Part shown: positions 15,101 through 24,764 of the stretch, piece by piece
Layout of the letters: every line of letters starts with the position of its first letter
How positions within the stretch are numbered: position 1 is the stretch's first letter
Origin: Phoronis australis
Lineage: Eukaryota > Phoronida > Phoronidae
Direction of reading: 5' to 3'
DNA: 64,000 bases
Assembly: GCA_002633005.1 (NCBI GenBank)
Contig: NMRA01000039.1
Span: 489,225 to 553,224 of the forward strand
Translations under genes and position numbers: made by a program
Notes under the pieces: generated by a model
What the model saw: only the letters and a program-made list of their open reading frames with translations
Told to the model about the DNA's origin: nothing
Databases searched by the model: none

Positions 15101-18100
15101 GCTAATGAATGTATCAGTAAATAGCCACCATGGTGTTAGACAAACATAGCAAAACAAATCAAAATTTTAAAAAGTTCAATAATCAGCATTAATAAAATTT
15201 GAAAATTGAAGACAACTAAAGTTTGTTACAGTGCTTAAGTACATCACTTTACCTGTAAGTGACCTGATCAAGGTAAAACACTCCACTTACCTGGCAGGAA
15301 AGCGGGATTCATGGGCGAGTGAAGGGGAGAGCCAAGTCCTTCGGGGTACATGCCGAGCCCGCTGTAGGGTGCGGCGGCAAATGCAGGGTGACGGGCCATC
15401 ATGGCTGAATAAGCCTGCATCTGCGCAGCGGCCAATTGAGCATATGCAGTAGCTGGGCCAGAGGAGGCGAGAGCGTACGGGTTCTGACCTGGTAAAGGAT
15501 GAAAGCACTTATCAGTATTATAAGAAAATCAACCCTTTCGGAAATTCGTTTCAGAAAGTTGCCCTAATTTTCGATACTACAATCAGCTTAGTCCAGCACA
15601 TTGCCTTATGTTTAATGAAGAAAATCTTCACATCATCGTCAAAAAGCATACTGCTACATCAACAATTTCTACATATTGATAAGGACATATTAGCATTATG
15701 TTCACAGAAGAGCCATCTAGTTATATTTGGCAGTTCATGACTAAACCTTGGTATTTTCACAAAGACACTTTGGCACCACAATATTCAAGACCAGTGGTTG
15801 GAATGCTTTTATTTTACTTTCCATAGCAGCTGGTCAGTGTAAATAGAGGACCATAAGACCCCAATCCCTCCTTAACTAGTCAGTGACAACGAATCCCAGG
15901 GCAAAGGAAAATAAAAGTGTTTTTTGTTTAAGCAATGTTTCAAGAGTAAAGTTCCTGAAAACAAATAGGCTTTCAGCTGACTAGCTTAGAGTTACTCAAT
16001 CTTTGATCGGCTTTGATTTGTTAGACATTGAGTTTTCAGTTGTATTTTTTTTCAACAGGCATGTCCATTTTTAATTGACATAATAAACTTTGACAAGATT
16101 AGGTGGTCTTACAAAACAACTTTTCTGGGGACACAATTTAAATAAATTTTTGATTTGATTTTTGTTATAGAATGCACATAGCTTTGGGAGTTGGACTCAG
16201 ACTAGTCATTGACCCCATATTTGCAACATTAGTGAACATAAAGTTGTCAGAATAAGATGTTTTCCAGTCAACTTGGTGGTGTCATAGCTGGAGTTCTCCT
16301 GCAGTCTAGGTTAAACATGGCCGGCTTAATGGTTTGACCTCGTACCCCGCCTTTTGGTGTCGGTGATTCCTGACCATGATTTTCACTCCTCAGAATGAAA
16401 TTACGGTAACTTCAGGAAAGCAGGACACTTATTTTTAAGAAAACTCTGGCACGGGTTTAGAATTTAGATTTTAAGGGAAGTTGCTGTTGCCACTGAGCTA
16501 TGAGGTCGAGCTGTGGCAACCAAACCGCGGTTAGACTTGACTGCACGTTTACGCAGGTTGCGACAGTTCACACTAATGGACCGATTATGAAAGAAGTTCT
16601 GTGGAAGCAGCCAACTCAAGAATTCTATATAGGCCTGCTATCTAATCCAGTTATGTATGTTATTAAATATGTGTATTCTGCCCTTAAAAAGAAGAGCACA
16701 ACTTTTTAATGGGTTGAATGTCTGTGCAAATACGCTTTTTTAATTTATGTTTATTATACTTTGTACCACAGGCTGTTCATACAAATAAACTATGACATGA
16801 CATGACAAGTTAAAAAGAGACAAATACAGTTGGTCATTGCCAATTTTTCCATGAAGTGCAAGTACACTTAATTTTACTAACAGGAGAATTGGTAATCTCC
16901 AATTCACACTGAATTAAGTACTCTCTTGGTGGAGTGTCTGGGATGACATGACTTTTGATTCACTACTCAGGTTGCGACAGTTCATAATGGCGGAAATTAA
17001 AAACAGACATACATGGCAGGTCACCTACAGGTTAGCTTTTCCGCAAAGTGTAAAAATTAAGCTAGTAAGATTTGTAATCTCCAGTGGAGTGTAAGAGATG
17101 TTTATAACTTTTGTTTCACTCTTCATACTATCCCCACAATTACTACAAAAATACCATGTCACGTCCTTTCCCTAAAATTACATAAATGCATGAAAAGGTG
17201 CAAATAAAAGCATGATATTGAGCAAAAAAAAGTTTCACAAAATTGTGTCGTATAACTTCAATATAATATAGATACCATACTGAAAAATTCTCAATTGCTC
17301 ATATTGTTTTAACACTTTAAACCCCACAGACCAAGTACACGAAATGCACCAGCAATGTAACCATTTTATAGAAGTTCAAACTGAGCCAGTTTAATCCTCT
17401 GAAGTGTCAAAGAGTTTCCCTTCCAAGATTGTCCCTAGAAGGGGTCTCCTGACTTTTAGAACACACCAAGAGTAACACTAGTGACATTGCTTACTATGGC
17501 CATCGGTGTCTCCCCAGTCCCTGACAAAAAAATATTTAAGAATCACGCACAAAAATTCCCTCATCTGGCCTAAAATACCCCTCCGATGATTAAAAAAATT
17601 AACTTTTGACTTCATCCAATCTACCATTGATTGGGTCACGTGACGACATTTTTTAGAAAAATTTAGCAAAAAGGTACAATGATAGGAGAACAATAGTATC
17701 AATATCATGACCAAAATCCTTGTGACATAAGTGTTCAAGATGAAATCTCAAAAAACAGAGTAACCATTTCGTTTTATCCAACTTTTCATTTCTTTCCGAA
17801 AAATCACATACCGGTAAGTCTTCTATTTGATAGCCTCTCAAGCAGAAGTGAATCAATTTAATTTTTCGTAACAGTGTTTTTGAAAAACATTGCATAGACC
17901 ATATTATGTGAAAGTTTCCTTTGGATCTGATCAGCCATTTCTCCTATTATGATTTTCCAAATTTGATCACATTCGGACATTTTTCTAGGGCCCAGGGTTT
18001 GGAATAACCAGTGACAAACTGGAAACCAAATAAAAGAAAATCAAAACCAAAAAAGGGAAATCCTCTTAAAAGAGGAAAATTCCAAGCCCTCAGGGATCTA

Positions 18101-19815
18101 CACAACCTTATATGACACACTTAACTTCCCTTCATCTGCACACACCCGCGCAGGCACGCACGCACGCACGCACGCACACACACACAGTGCAAAGCATTTC
18201 TTGCATACACAACACATGCCCCTTTACCCATCTGACTTTAATGGATACAATGATACCTTAGGTGGCCTAACTACAGCGTCAATAATATAAACAGATGCCC
18301 TGCTCAATAACAGCCAGCCAGTCTTGAAACCAAATATATCCTGCTCTGAGGAATCTGCTGATAATCACATGTAGAAAACAGTCTCACAGTGGAACATATT
18401 TAATTAGGCCAGGCTGCCATTCACCAAGTCAAATCACAGCCCAACAATAAGTGAGATGAATACTGTTAATGTCTGATCTAACCACATCTATCACTACAGT
18501 AAAATGTCATTAACTTCACACAGAAATAACTGCCAAAATGCACTTTTGTCATTTCTCATGTGACTGCCCACAATGAAGTCAGATGCTACCGGTGTGTACA
18601 AAATTTGGTGCTGCACTGAATGGAAAAAATAAAATTTCACTTGTCGGCCATACTGTGTTCTAAATTGGTGAGATTTCTCCGTAAGACCCATGCTTTCAAA
18701 TACCCCTAAAATGTTGCATTGCCACTGATGCAAGCTCTGCATAACGGTGATACACCACAGGCCCCAGTCTTAGGTAGGGTAAAACCTCACAAATTTCCGA
18801 CAAACATAATTGCCACAATTGATCTTGTTCATTCACTTTTCAAAGCTTTCAAACACTGCCATGAATGCACACAATGTCTCAGAGTCACTGTCTGATGGTA
18901 CCTGTGGTATTTATCTTAAAAACCATACAGCATTGATTTGGTGCCACTCGTATTTTTAGGAGAAATGAAGAAATACATTTCATTCGTCGGCCACATTGTG
19001 TGGTATACGGTAAAGCGACGGACAGTTGAACCAGGTTTTTGACAAACACATATTTGCTGGAAACCAATCAGACTTCACAGTGACCCCTCTACCCCTGGCC
19101 TGCGCTACCAACAGTCCTGACAATCATGCCCAGGCAATCATGTGTATCTTAAGGAGAAAGATCCCAGTGCCTTTTGAGAGGGTAATTTTTTTCCTGTGAG
19201 GGGGAAATTTTCTGACAGGTCGCCACACACCAACAATAACACCTCCATCCCGCAGCAACCACACCACTGCATGTTACCAGCCCTCATCGGTTCTGCCTCA
19301 TCTACCTGTTCAAGTACTCGCCTGTGAGAGTTACAAGAGATTCTAACCTTGAGAGGATTTTTGCAAATTAAGCAGAATTTTTCAGCATTTCGAGGGGAAA
19401 TTTTCAACCTGACGAGGGTAATTTTGTGAGATTTTCATATATTATTCAAAGGGGACTAGGGATGATATTCGAACCCATAAGTGGGGCATCGGAGGCCCCG
19501 TTAATCTACATGAATTTATCATTATTAAACATGTATCAGAAATTACAGGAACCAATCAAGAAGTGGGTCCAGGGGCCCCTAGTCAGCCACTTTGGCTACA
19601 ATGACATAATCTCAATGTTTGCCCCTTGTTGGATTCCCAAGGACAAAATTCTGGATCCGCAGATCAATAACTACAGTCTTTAAAGTCAAAGAATCCTGCT
19701 TTTTATAACATACCCATAAACATGGCCGATTCAAACAAAGCTCTTCGCGCAGTCTCTGAATCTCGATCCGGTGGGGATTTGGCCTTGTCCCCATCCATCT
19801 CTCCAACGGCGACAC
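78..19815 (-). CDS. BAZ2: BAZ2A/BAZ2B-like chromatin remodelling subunit (toutatis-like), 5' two thirds, 15 coding exons
   Basis: BAZ2 proteins are large non-catalytic subunits that pair with an ISWI ATPase in remodelling complexes (NoRC for BAZ2A) and act in the nucleus on chromatin silencing. Seen: fifteen exons with GT/AG borders join without any frame break into 827 codons from the ATG at 19,798. The order is an Ala/Pro/Ser-rich N-terminus, an AT-hook (GRPRGRP, residues about 434-440), a Ser/Asp-rich stretch (about 545-595), an MBD-like TAM domain (about 622-703, with VRIPLEHGWRRETRIR and VVYYAPCGK) and a Lys/Arg/Glu/Gln-rich helical region from about 704. The TAM domain closely matches human BAZ2B as I recall it. 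The gene runs off the left edge, so the DDT, PHD finger and bromodomain are not visible. Invertebrates usually have one BAZ2 gene (Drosophila toutatis), so A versus B is not assigned. The family call is secure; the N-terminal start is less so. Confidence 0.93.
194..996. other. BAZ2 intron 14
   Basis: No gene seen. A 21-bp stretch (833-853) repeats the sequence at the donor border of coding exon 14 (978-998), with related flanks, so a second copy of the donor GGTGAGAG lies 145 bp into the intron. Confidence 0.7.
997..1252 (-). CDS. BAZ2: BAZ2 coding exon 14 (Lys/Arg/Glu helical region)
   Basis: 256 nt. It starts GMISLSEQEVQTLLSAAIQR and becomes an extended charged helix (KKKEAAKMAAQEKIAKKIEQ) like the region after the TAM domain in BAZ2A/B. 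It ends one base into a Glu codon completed by coding exon 15. Confidence 0.93.
1253..3361. other. BAZ2 introns 12 and 13
   Basis: Apart from coding exon 13 (1,854-1,958) this is AT-rich intron. Around 2,046-2,160 short direct repeats (GCTCGTTATTGCTCGAGA twice) occur. No conserved coding sequence is seen; the open frames are short and compositionally random. Confidence 0.6.
1854..1958 (-). CDS. BAZ2: BAZ2 coding exon 13 (end of TAM domain)
   Basis: 105 nt, 35 codons. YLATNGITDLTRENFNFSTR and then VGIGDFLE align with human BAZ2B YLSRNGIMDISRDNFSFSAK and RVGDFYE. Acceptor TTTCCAG, donor AAT/GTATGT, codon-aligned. Confidence 0.95.
3362..3473 (-). CDS. BAZ2: BAZ2 coding exon 12 (core of TAM/MBD-like domain)
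   Basis: 112 nt, encoding WRRETRIRTVGQRGIVGDVV followed by YYAPCGKMLK. This is the most family-specific part of the window: human BAZ2B has WQRETRIRNFGGRLQGEV and AYYAPCGKKLR at the same place. In BAZ2A the domain binds RNA and DNA rather than methylated CpG. Confidence 0.96.
3811..4005. repeat. Partial copy of dispersed repeat family R1, with internal 34-bp tandem duplication
   Basis: Shares the end TTAAGGTTAYGYAGGA and the internal TTTTTGACTTTTTACC..CTGCCATTAATTG with copies at 5.9, 11.3, 17.6, 24, 25.9 and 52.9 kb. A 34-bp unit (3,877-3,910) is repeated exactly at 3,911-3,944. It lies in BAZ2 intron 11. Confidence 0.7.
4085..4283 (-). CDS. BAZ2: BAZ2 coding exon 11 (acidic Ser tract and first strand of TAM domain)
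   Basis: 199 nt. The acidic serine run (SSSESSSGSDSESGSNSDSG) resembles the Asp/Ser-rich tract just before the TAM domain of BAZ2B. It ends VRIPLEHG, the first TAM strand (human LRIPLEYG). The donor splits the glycine codon, which coding exon 12 completes. Confidence 0.93.
4284..4827. other. BAZ2 intron 10
   Basis: AT-rich. Contains a degraded repeat near 4,625-4,650 (GGTGAAAATTCTCCAATTT) matching the end of MITE family M1. Nothing else recognised. Confidence 0.5.
4828..5032 (-). CDS. BAZ2: BAZ2 coding exon 10 (Ser-rich; linker before TAM domain)
   Basis: 205 nt. It encodes HEKSKGKDGSK, a Pro/Ala segment, then a poly-Ser/Asp tract. Acceptor CTTTGCAG, donor TCAG/GTACAG. The DNA at about 4,918-4,932 (CCACCAGGGGGCG on the plus strand) is also a perfect CTCF-type core, here within codons. 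Confidence 0.88.
5311..5680. repeat. Three diverged tandem copies of an exon-containing segment (about 110-120 bp units)
   Basis: The marker TCAAGYTCAGCCA recurs at 5,331, 5,441 and 5,562, each followed by similar sequence. The right-hand unit contains the 3' part of BAZ2 coding exon 9. The left-hand unit still reads KMAKKSVTQHTKE with a matching donor at 5,387-5,388; the middle unit has stop codons. Confidence 0.8.
5630..5740 (-). CDS. BAZ2: BAZ2 coding exon 9 (Gln/Lys-rich coiled coil)
   Basis: 111 nt, encoding LRERLEAELKQQQLQLKMAK and ending QHSKE. The donor GAG/GTACTG was chosen because it is the one that joins the next exon in frame; a donor further on (GGAG/GTTGGG) is an alternative. 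The 3' half of this exon has two decayed tandem copies in the following intron (5,311-5,560). Confidence 0.75.
5881..6257. repeat. Copy of dispersed repeat family R1
   Basis: Shows the family hallmarks: an end reading TCTGTAAGCAGAAAGTCCG, internal GGGTCAAGTGACC, and a far end GGACATTTTTCAGGTTCCTA followed by ACC-TTCATG. Lies in BAZ2 intron 8. Confidence 0.75.
6752..6922 (-). CDS. BAZ2: BAZ2 coding exon 8 (AT-hook)
   Basis: 171 nt, 57 codons. It carries an AT-hook with basic flanks, KIPGRPRGRPKSS, a minor-groove DNA-binding motif found repeatedly in BAZ2A/TIP5. It is preceded by a Lys-rich helix (EYPNKKKLADQIRDHVHKK). Acceptor ATTTTAG, donor CAG/GTGAG, codon-aligned. Confidence 0.9.
6923..8230. 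other. BAZ2 intron 7
   Basis: AT-rich, no gene recognised. Region 7,150-7,330 (GGGGGAACAGTAATTCCCATGG and flanks) is a little GC-richer but shows no family match. Confidence 0.5.
8231..8305 (-). CDS. BAZ2: BAZ2 coding exon 7 (small Ser/Gln-rich)
   Basis: 75 nt, 25 codons, DPESSKKQSEAQGNMSSPKA then TSEQQ. Acceptor TTCTCAG, donor CAG/GTTAG. Frame-neutral, so it could be a cassette exon. Recognised by its splice sites and frame rather than by family similarity. Confidence 0.75.
8627..8836 (-). CDS. BAZ2: BAZ2 coding exon 6 (charged coiled-coil segment)
   Basis: 210 nt, 70 codons. Sequence such as RELAAEMLRKRQHEHLVNQL predicts a charged helix or coiled coil, followed by KTKGKDGEETT. Acceptor TTTGTGCAG, donor ACG/GTGAG, codon-aligned. 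GC content is visibly higher than in the flanking introns, as in coding exons 2, 3 and 14. Confidence 0.88.
8837..9842. other. BAZ2 intron 5, left part
   Basis: AT-rich, no gene. At 9,786-9,865 a 40-bp segment (TGCACCTGATAGGTATACTC onwards) occurs twice in tandem, so the left end of the hAT-like element that follows is duplicated. Confidence 0.55.
9843..10351. mobile_element. Non-autonomous DNA transposon with hAT-like ends (CAGAGCTTGGAAT), about 509 bp
   Basis: Perfect 13-bp inverted ends, CAGAGCTTGGAAT and ATTCCAAGCTCTG. Flanking TATACT and TATCCT look like an imperfect target duplication. Two other elements with nearly the same ends lie at 17,993 and 43,583. CAGGG-type ends suggest the hAT superfamily. 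The open frame across it is low-complexity; no transposase is seen. Confidence 0.75.
10463..10573 (-). CDS. BAZ2: BAZ2 coding exon 5 (charged helix)
   Basis: 111 nt, 37 codons, DVSKDSDDDFLAKEVLNHLK at its start, then a charged helical segment. Acceptor TTTCAAG, donor CAC/GTGAG; codon-aligned at both ends, so skipping it would keep the frame. Confidence 0.85.
10574..11326. other. BAZ2 intron 4, right-hand gene-free part
   Basis: AT-rich, no recognised gene or repeat, apart from a repeat copy that begins at 11,327. Confidence 0.5.
11327..11740. repeat. Copy of dispersed repeat family R1, reverse orientation
   Basis: Begins TTTAAGGTTATGTAGGACC and ends CTACTTTCAGAAAATATACG; internal CAGTCACATGACCC. 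It is the reverse complement of the layout at 25,848-26,222 and about the same length, which defines the ends of the family. Confidence 0.8.
11846..12171 (-). CDS. BAZ2: BAZ2 coding exon 4 (Ser/Thr/Pro-rich)
   Basis: The longest coding exon visible (326 nt). It starts FGLYGNPFLMPPYCS and runs into a Ser/Thr/Pro/Ala-rich region that is probably disordered. Acceptor TTTTTCAG; donor GAG/GTAAT at 11,845; ends on a codon boundary. Confidence 0.88.
12172..13825. other. BAZ2 intron 3
   Basis: AT-rich intron without recognised genes; no repeat with clear borders was identified. Confidence 0.5.
13826..14026 (-). CDS. BAZ2: BAZ2 coding exon 3 (GAEYW motif)
   Basis: 201 nt. It begins GGAEYWHAATTASEHARQ, which resembles FPGAEWWRTTDAHTR near the human BAZ2B N-terminus as I recall it; this helps anchor the exon to the family. 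A Ser/Leu/Asn-rich segment follows, ending DPTAAQK. The phase joins coding exon 4 through an AGT serine codon. Confidence 0.88.
14027..15290. other. BAZ2 intron 2
   Basis: AT-rich, no gene recognised. The longest open frames (around 14,384-15,054) show no family match and lack consistent splice context. Confidence 0.5.
15291..15488 (-). CDS. BAZ2: BAZ2 coding exon 2 (Ala/Met/Tyr-rich N-terminal segment)
   Basis: 198 nt, acceptor CCAG/GTCAG, donor CCAG/GTAAG. It encodes an Ala-, Gln- and Met-rich stretch ending in SPMNPAFLPG, of the low-complexity kind usual at the BAZ2 N-terminus. Two bases complete the previous codon and one base is left for the next exon, so the phase agrees on both sides. 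Confidence 0.87.
15489..17589. other. BAZ2 intron 1b, left part
   Basis: AT-rich intron. Near 16,480-16,520 the minus strand reads ATAGCTCAGTGGCAAC, like a tRNA A box, but no matching B box was found. No gene recognised. Confidence 0.45.
17590..18110. repeat. Copy of repeat family R1 carrying a nested hAT-like MITE
   Basis: Shares GGGTCACGTGACG, TTCGGACATTTTTCTAGGG and the end GATCTACACAACCTTATATG with other R1 copies. The hAT-like MITE at 17,993-18,091 interrupts the R1 end, so R1 is the older insertion here. Confidence 0.75.
17993..18091. mobile_element. Short hAT-like MITE nested in repeat R1
   Basis: About 99 bp, ends CAGGGTTTGGAAT and ATTCCAAGCCCTC, flanked by AGGGCC and AGGGAT. Interior is A-rich with GGAAATCCTCTTAAAAGAGG, also present near the left end of the copy at 43,583. 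Confidence 0.7.
18153..18186. repeat. (GCAC)n/(CA)n microsatellite
   Basis: A run of GCAC units passes into CA units. Simple repeat in BAZ2 intron. Confidence 0.95.
18497..18682. mobile_element. MITE family M1 copy
   Basis: Left end CAGTAAAATGTCATTAACTT; right end AAATTGGTGAGATTTCTC, approximately inverted. Internal AATAACTGCCAAAATGCAC and GTCGGCCATACTGTGTTCTA match other M1 copies. A further degraded copy lies at about 18,778-19,015. Confidence 0.6.
19714..19815 (-). CDS. BAZ2: BAZ2 coding exon 1 with probable start codon
   Basis: Acceptor AG at 19,816-19,817, donor GTATG at 19,712. The ATG at 19,798 (GAGAGATGG, G at -3 and +4) opens MDGDKAKSPPDRDSETARRA. The exon ends one base into a glycine codon that coding exon 2 completes. 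The frame is open to the exon's 5' border, so a start in an undetected upstream exon cannot be excluded. Confidence 0.7.
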
Positions 19816-20580
19816 CTGTTGAGAGAAATTAAATTAATCACCATGAATTGGAATCTGAAATCAATGTCTGATTTGGTTTCATTTACTCTATACACCCCAC
19901 AGTAAATAACCGATCTTCAACCCAGCACATCATATCTGCAGAATTTTCCAATGCTAACAAAAACAAAGCACTGGTCGAGGTAAAAATGCTTTACTTTTTA
20001 AACATTGCTTTAAATTTGTCAAGAAGTCAGAAATGAAAACTCTAACAAAATGACCCGAAAAAAACAAGGCTGTAAACTGAAAATGTTGACGTCAATCTAG
20101 CCCAGTCGCAGTGATTAGCATAGCAGTTGGAAGACTCTTCAAACACAATATTATAACAAAACGTTAGATTTCGTCACAAATCAATAATAAGTGGCATGCA
20201 AACTGTGAGAGAGAATAAATACTACACAAGCATGTGTAAGTGAGTGATTAAGAAAATGGATAATTGAAGGTTAGAGAAAAGAGCAGCCATATTGACTTGT
20301 AATTAATCCACTACGGACACGTGAGCTCAGATACATACACATTTTTAGCAGAGAATATCTAGGGCTTTTTCTGGCCAATAGAGTGCTTTTAAACAAGTCC
20401 GTACAGACTTCACTATGAAATGTTTTCAACGAAAACTATTCTAGCTAGCAGCTAACTTTAGTTCAAGTTGTACACTAAGAAAACATGAGAACATCAAGTG
20501 GTGTTCAATAACAAGTTTAAGAAACCACAGAAACACAAAAAGTGTTAAGAAAACCTAATGTCTAAATCATGAATAAAAAA

Positions 20581-20815
20581 GTTTCACCGATTTAGATTGC
20601 AACATGGTGGACAAGTGAAATTTCATTATGTATTTTTCTCCTCAAAAGCTATCAAAAAAATGCTTATCACTTCTACGTTCCATAAAAGAAGGCAACTTTA
20701 TCCATCAGTAAATGTTTTGAGCGATTATGGACATTCACAACTGTTTAAGATTTTCGAACAATGTAAAACGTGCAATTTTGGAAATTATCGTTATCTGAAA
20801 TAGGTGAGATTTCAC
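20581..20815. mobile_element. MITE family M1 copy
   Basis: Starts GTTTCACCGATTTAG and ends AAATAGGTGAGATTTCAC; internal AACATGGTGGACAAGTGAAA fits the GGCCA(C/T)ATTGTG part of other copies. Ends are diverged. Confidence 0.5.
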
Positions 20816-21148
20816 TCAACATTGTGTACATTATGTGGCCCACAGGTGGCGTGCAGAACAGACTTAATATGTTTGTAATCCCGCACTATTGTAAGACAGC
20901 TTTAAGTTAAACTTGATGTTAAACAGATATGGATACCATATATCTTAGGAACAACTGCAATTCTGCAATTTTTGTAATGGCAATCTTTTGGCATTATACA
21001 CCTGCTTAACAGATATTGTACTTAAATAACATGATCAATTTCAATCCACAGATTAACAACTATTATACACTAACTTGGTCAATAAACTTAACTCAGCAAC
21101 CTTTATGTACTCAATGAGGCTAACAACTGGAATTTTATCTAGTCAAAT

Positions 21149-21166
21149 NCCCCCCCCCCCCCCCCC
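21149..21166. other. N followed by poly-C run
   Basis: A single N precedes 17 C. The same pattern is seen at 28,638 and 36,835, so the assembler probably could not resolve these homopolymers. Confidence 0.9.
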
Positions 21167-22189
21167 GTGAATAGAGCTACGCACAGTTACAAGCCCATTT
21201 GTAGATCCCAGTTTCAAGCAGTAACGAACTGTCAGTAAACTCTCGAAGCTCTGAAATCGCCTCCACCTCCAATTTGACTAAGGCAAATTTTGAGACCCAT
21301 TTCATAACAGTGAGTGGACTAAAGTTGGTTTAAGCGACGGAAGGCGGGTTGAAGTAGTCTGGTAAAATGACTAAAAAACATAAATGTACCAAGACATCCA
21401 GGGTAAACTTCCAATCAGCGGCAAAAATTATTAATTTTGGGACAAAAAAATGGTAGACAAGAAGACTTTTATTTTGCTAAATTTCTGAAAAAGTAAGAAA
21501 ACCTAAAGTCTTTTGCATCTCAGCGAGATTTGTGCAATATATCAGTGCCACCAAGCATTTGGTGAGATGGAAGATGAGACATAGAATTGGTTGGCATGCA
21601 AATGCAGTATGATAATGTTTCTAACTTTCAACACTCAAAACGAAAGCAATGAGTTCCAGGCTTAAACACATCTAGAACAATCTGTCGCAAAATTTTCTGC
21701 GCATCTTGTTTAAAAGTCAGCCAGCAAAATCGACAAGACCAGGGGCATTTTGACCCCGTTGCTTGTGACAGGCACATATATCGCAAATTGATTTGCAAGC
21801 AGACAAATGCAAAGCAAACTAGCTTGGTTAACAATGACCACTGAACTAGTGGTGAATCATCCTTATGTTATGAACACTAAGAAATAAAACGAGTCTGCTG
21901 CCTACATTGAAGTATCCATATCTTGAATATTGATTAGGCATGAAAGCTTTTACAAAAAGGGGGTAACACTCAGAGATGCAATTAGCGTAATCATGTATAC
22001 CTTCACTAGACGCATTTACCAGAGAACAAAGCATCAAAGCTTAATTGCTCTCGTTATACTAAGTATATACTGTTCTACACATAAAACAAGATGACAATTC
22101 TCTGGCTATTCTGCGCAAGTACAACAGGGCTTTCGCCAAATAGGAAGACAGGTGGAAAATTTGCCCCACTTCTGTTATGCTGTTTTTAC

Positions 22190-22615
22190 ACAGGTAACAG
22201 TTGTCACCGCGCAAGTTGTTACGACGCGACTTGCTCCACTTTAGTGACATCAGATCGTAAACTGGATCATCACAAGTCGTTTACAGGAAGACAGTCTGCG
22301 CATGCTTTCATAAACAATAGCGAACGTAGAAACCACGTGGATTACTAGCGTATCACCTGACTATATGCTGTTAAACAACCTTAACAGAGGTGATTCTTTC
22401 CGTCTTGCTCCAGTTTGCTTTAGATGTGTAGAAGAACCTGGAGCCGCAGACGGGGTGCAATTTGCTCTCCCTCTCAAACCAGCGACAAAAACAGCCGCCG
22501 CTGTGTCACACTTGCGCCTGATCAGCTGTTCCGTGTCTGTTGCTCTGTGACACCAGGAGAAGGTCTCCTGTGTAACTGTTACTTTAGATGTCATGATACT
22601 AACGCATCACTACAC
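22190..22615 (+). repeat. Two-copy sequence D, copy 1 (partner 33,395-33,815, opposite strand)
   Basis: About 420 bp match the minus strand at 33,815-33,395, for example GTTGTCACCGCGCAAGTTG against ATTGTCACGGCGCAAGTTG, TAAACAATAGCG against TAAACAATGGCG, and a shared peptide frame DGVQFALPLKPATK against DGVQLALPLKPVTN. CpG is denser than around it. No match to a known protein is recognised. Confidence 0.75.
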
Positions 22616-23989
22616 AGGAGTAATGTGCCAGCAGTTGGACCTCATGTCGCCGGTGTCCAAGTACAAAGCATGGTGTGAAGTTATACCCATCCCATGAAAG
22701 AGGTGACATGTCCTATTTCATCAGCTCAATAAGTGGACTATTATGAATATTGCCACCCTGCCACAAATAATAACCATTGTATCAAAAGTTTGTTAGGGAC
22801 AACTGTAGAGTAAAAACCCTAAATCGGTTTAAACCTGACTTCCATCACAAGAAAACAAATGGCTATTTTGACCACTTACTGTTAAGAAATTGGTCTCAAA
22901 TTATTCCCAGGTGAAAAGGTGAAACTGGAGGTTATATCAGGGCTTCAGACTCAGATATGTAAGAGTGACATGAAATGTAATTTAGACCTGGGCTGGGGTT
23001 CTCCCAACTTGGGGGAAGGAGAGATACCACTGCATTTAGCGATCTTATTGCCTTGGTTAGGAATTCCAATTTTCAAAATCTGAGCTAAAGAATTATTCAG
23101 AATGATAACTGATGATGCTTTGAATTAAATATTAAGATTCAGAATTTGGGCATAACGACAGTGCATGATTTTTGTGTATTAAAAATGTTTAACTTGAAGC
23201 TTTCATTGAGTTGGGTGTGACTTTTTATCATGAATCATCAAGATACCTAATTTTTCCAATACTTCCACCTTCATTTTCAGAATTCCCGTGATGGACCAAA
23301 ACCTGCTAGAACATTTTTAAATCGACGGTAACTTCAGGGCAGTGAGCCAATCAGAAATGACGCACCAAGACTTATAGCGCTTCAGGTAGAGATGTCACTG
23401 AGTTCCACTGATGTATCCCTCAAGATGGGAAGTACAACAGAGGCCAGAGTTTTATTTTACAAGGCTGGTCATGTGAAATCTGACCTCCATTTCTGCTTTC
23501 TGTCAGTATGTATACTGACAAACTGCATTTCCTTTGCTAACAACCCTCAGATGTCAAGTAAGCTTATCTTGAGCTGACAACATTTTACTGTGAAGCTCCA
23601 GCAAGTTAGAATGCCACCCTTACACAAGCCCAATTCAGTTAAATTTCTTCAAAAAAGTAAAGATTAAGTACATTTTAGTGTATTACAACCATGGTACGTA
23701 ATGTGTAGATGTCATAAAGAAACATATACTTAAGTTCCCATTGCTTGCAAATTGACAATTTATTTTTGCGAGAAATAAGTGAAGAACTGCCATAAACTGC
23801 TCGCGCTTTTCACGCAGCAAAAATGCTAGTCAAGTGAACAATTGAAAGTGTCACTTTTGCCAGAACTTTGTTGCCATCTGCATTATTCCAAAAAAGCTGG
23901 CATCTTCGCTGGTACATTTGCAGCCTCTGACAGCTTCCTTCAACGGACAAGCATATGGTATGCGAAGAAATAGGAGGCTAAACAGATAG

Positions 23990-24335
23990 TGAAATTTTGC
24001 AAACAAGAAAGGAACATTCATAGCAAAACAACGATTTTGATAATGATGACCAAATTTCATTTGATATAAATGCTCGTGATGAATTCTCAAAAATACTGTT
24101 ACTTAAAACTTAAGTTATCATTCTGCTTTCCTAAAACACAACTTTTGAGTTTTTTATAAAACCTTAGAAAATAGAAAATTATAAAAACAATTCCTGAATG
24201 TCTTTTGGAATACAATGCCCAAAGCATAGATCATGAAAGTTTCCTGCAACTCCGATCAGCAACTTGTGAGATGTCATGTTCTGAAGATGGTGAAATTTGG
24301 ACATTTTTCTAGGGACCTACCAAATGCAGCATGTA
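23990..24335. repeat. Copy of repeat family R1 (right part)
   Basis: CATGAAAGTTTCCTGC, GATCAGCAACTTGTGAGATG and TTTGGACATTTTTCTAGGGA align with the 5.9- and 17.6-kb copies. The left border is unclear. Confidence 0.65.
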
Positions 24336-24764
24336 AGTAAACTAAGGGTAACATTTCATGGCTGGGCAAACAATGGGTTCATATCGATAATATGAAACAT
24401 CTGCAGGCCCCTCGCTCACCATAGGGAAACGGTGCCTGTGCCCTGTGTGAAGGAAATTTATAAGCTGAAGGGAAAATTCCACTTCCCAGTCCCAACGATT
24501 ACCACTAAATCCATCCTCACCAACCGGTCGCCACTCCTCATCAGCAATGCATCAAGTAGAAGTAAGCCCCTACCATTGGAGCATAAAACCTTTCATTGAT
24601 GCACTGAAATTTCTTGACTCAAGCCAGCATTAAAACTGACACAATCATGCCTTATTTTGTCTTGAATGACAAGCATTGCATTCACATTTTAACACAACAC
24701 ACAGCAGCTGATCAAAACAATACATAATATGGGGTGTAGCATATTAGAAACATAGAAATATGAA

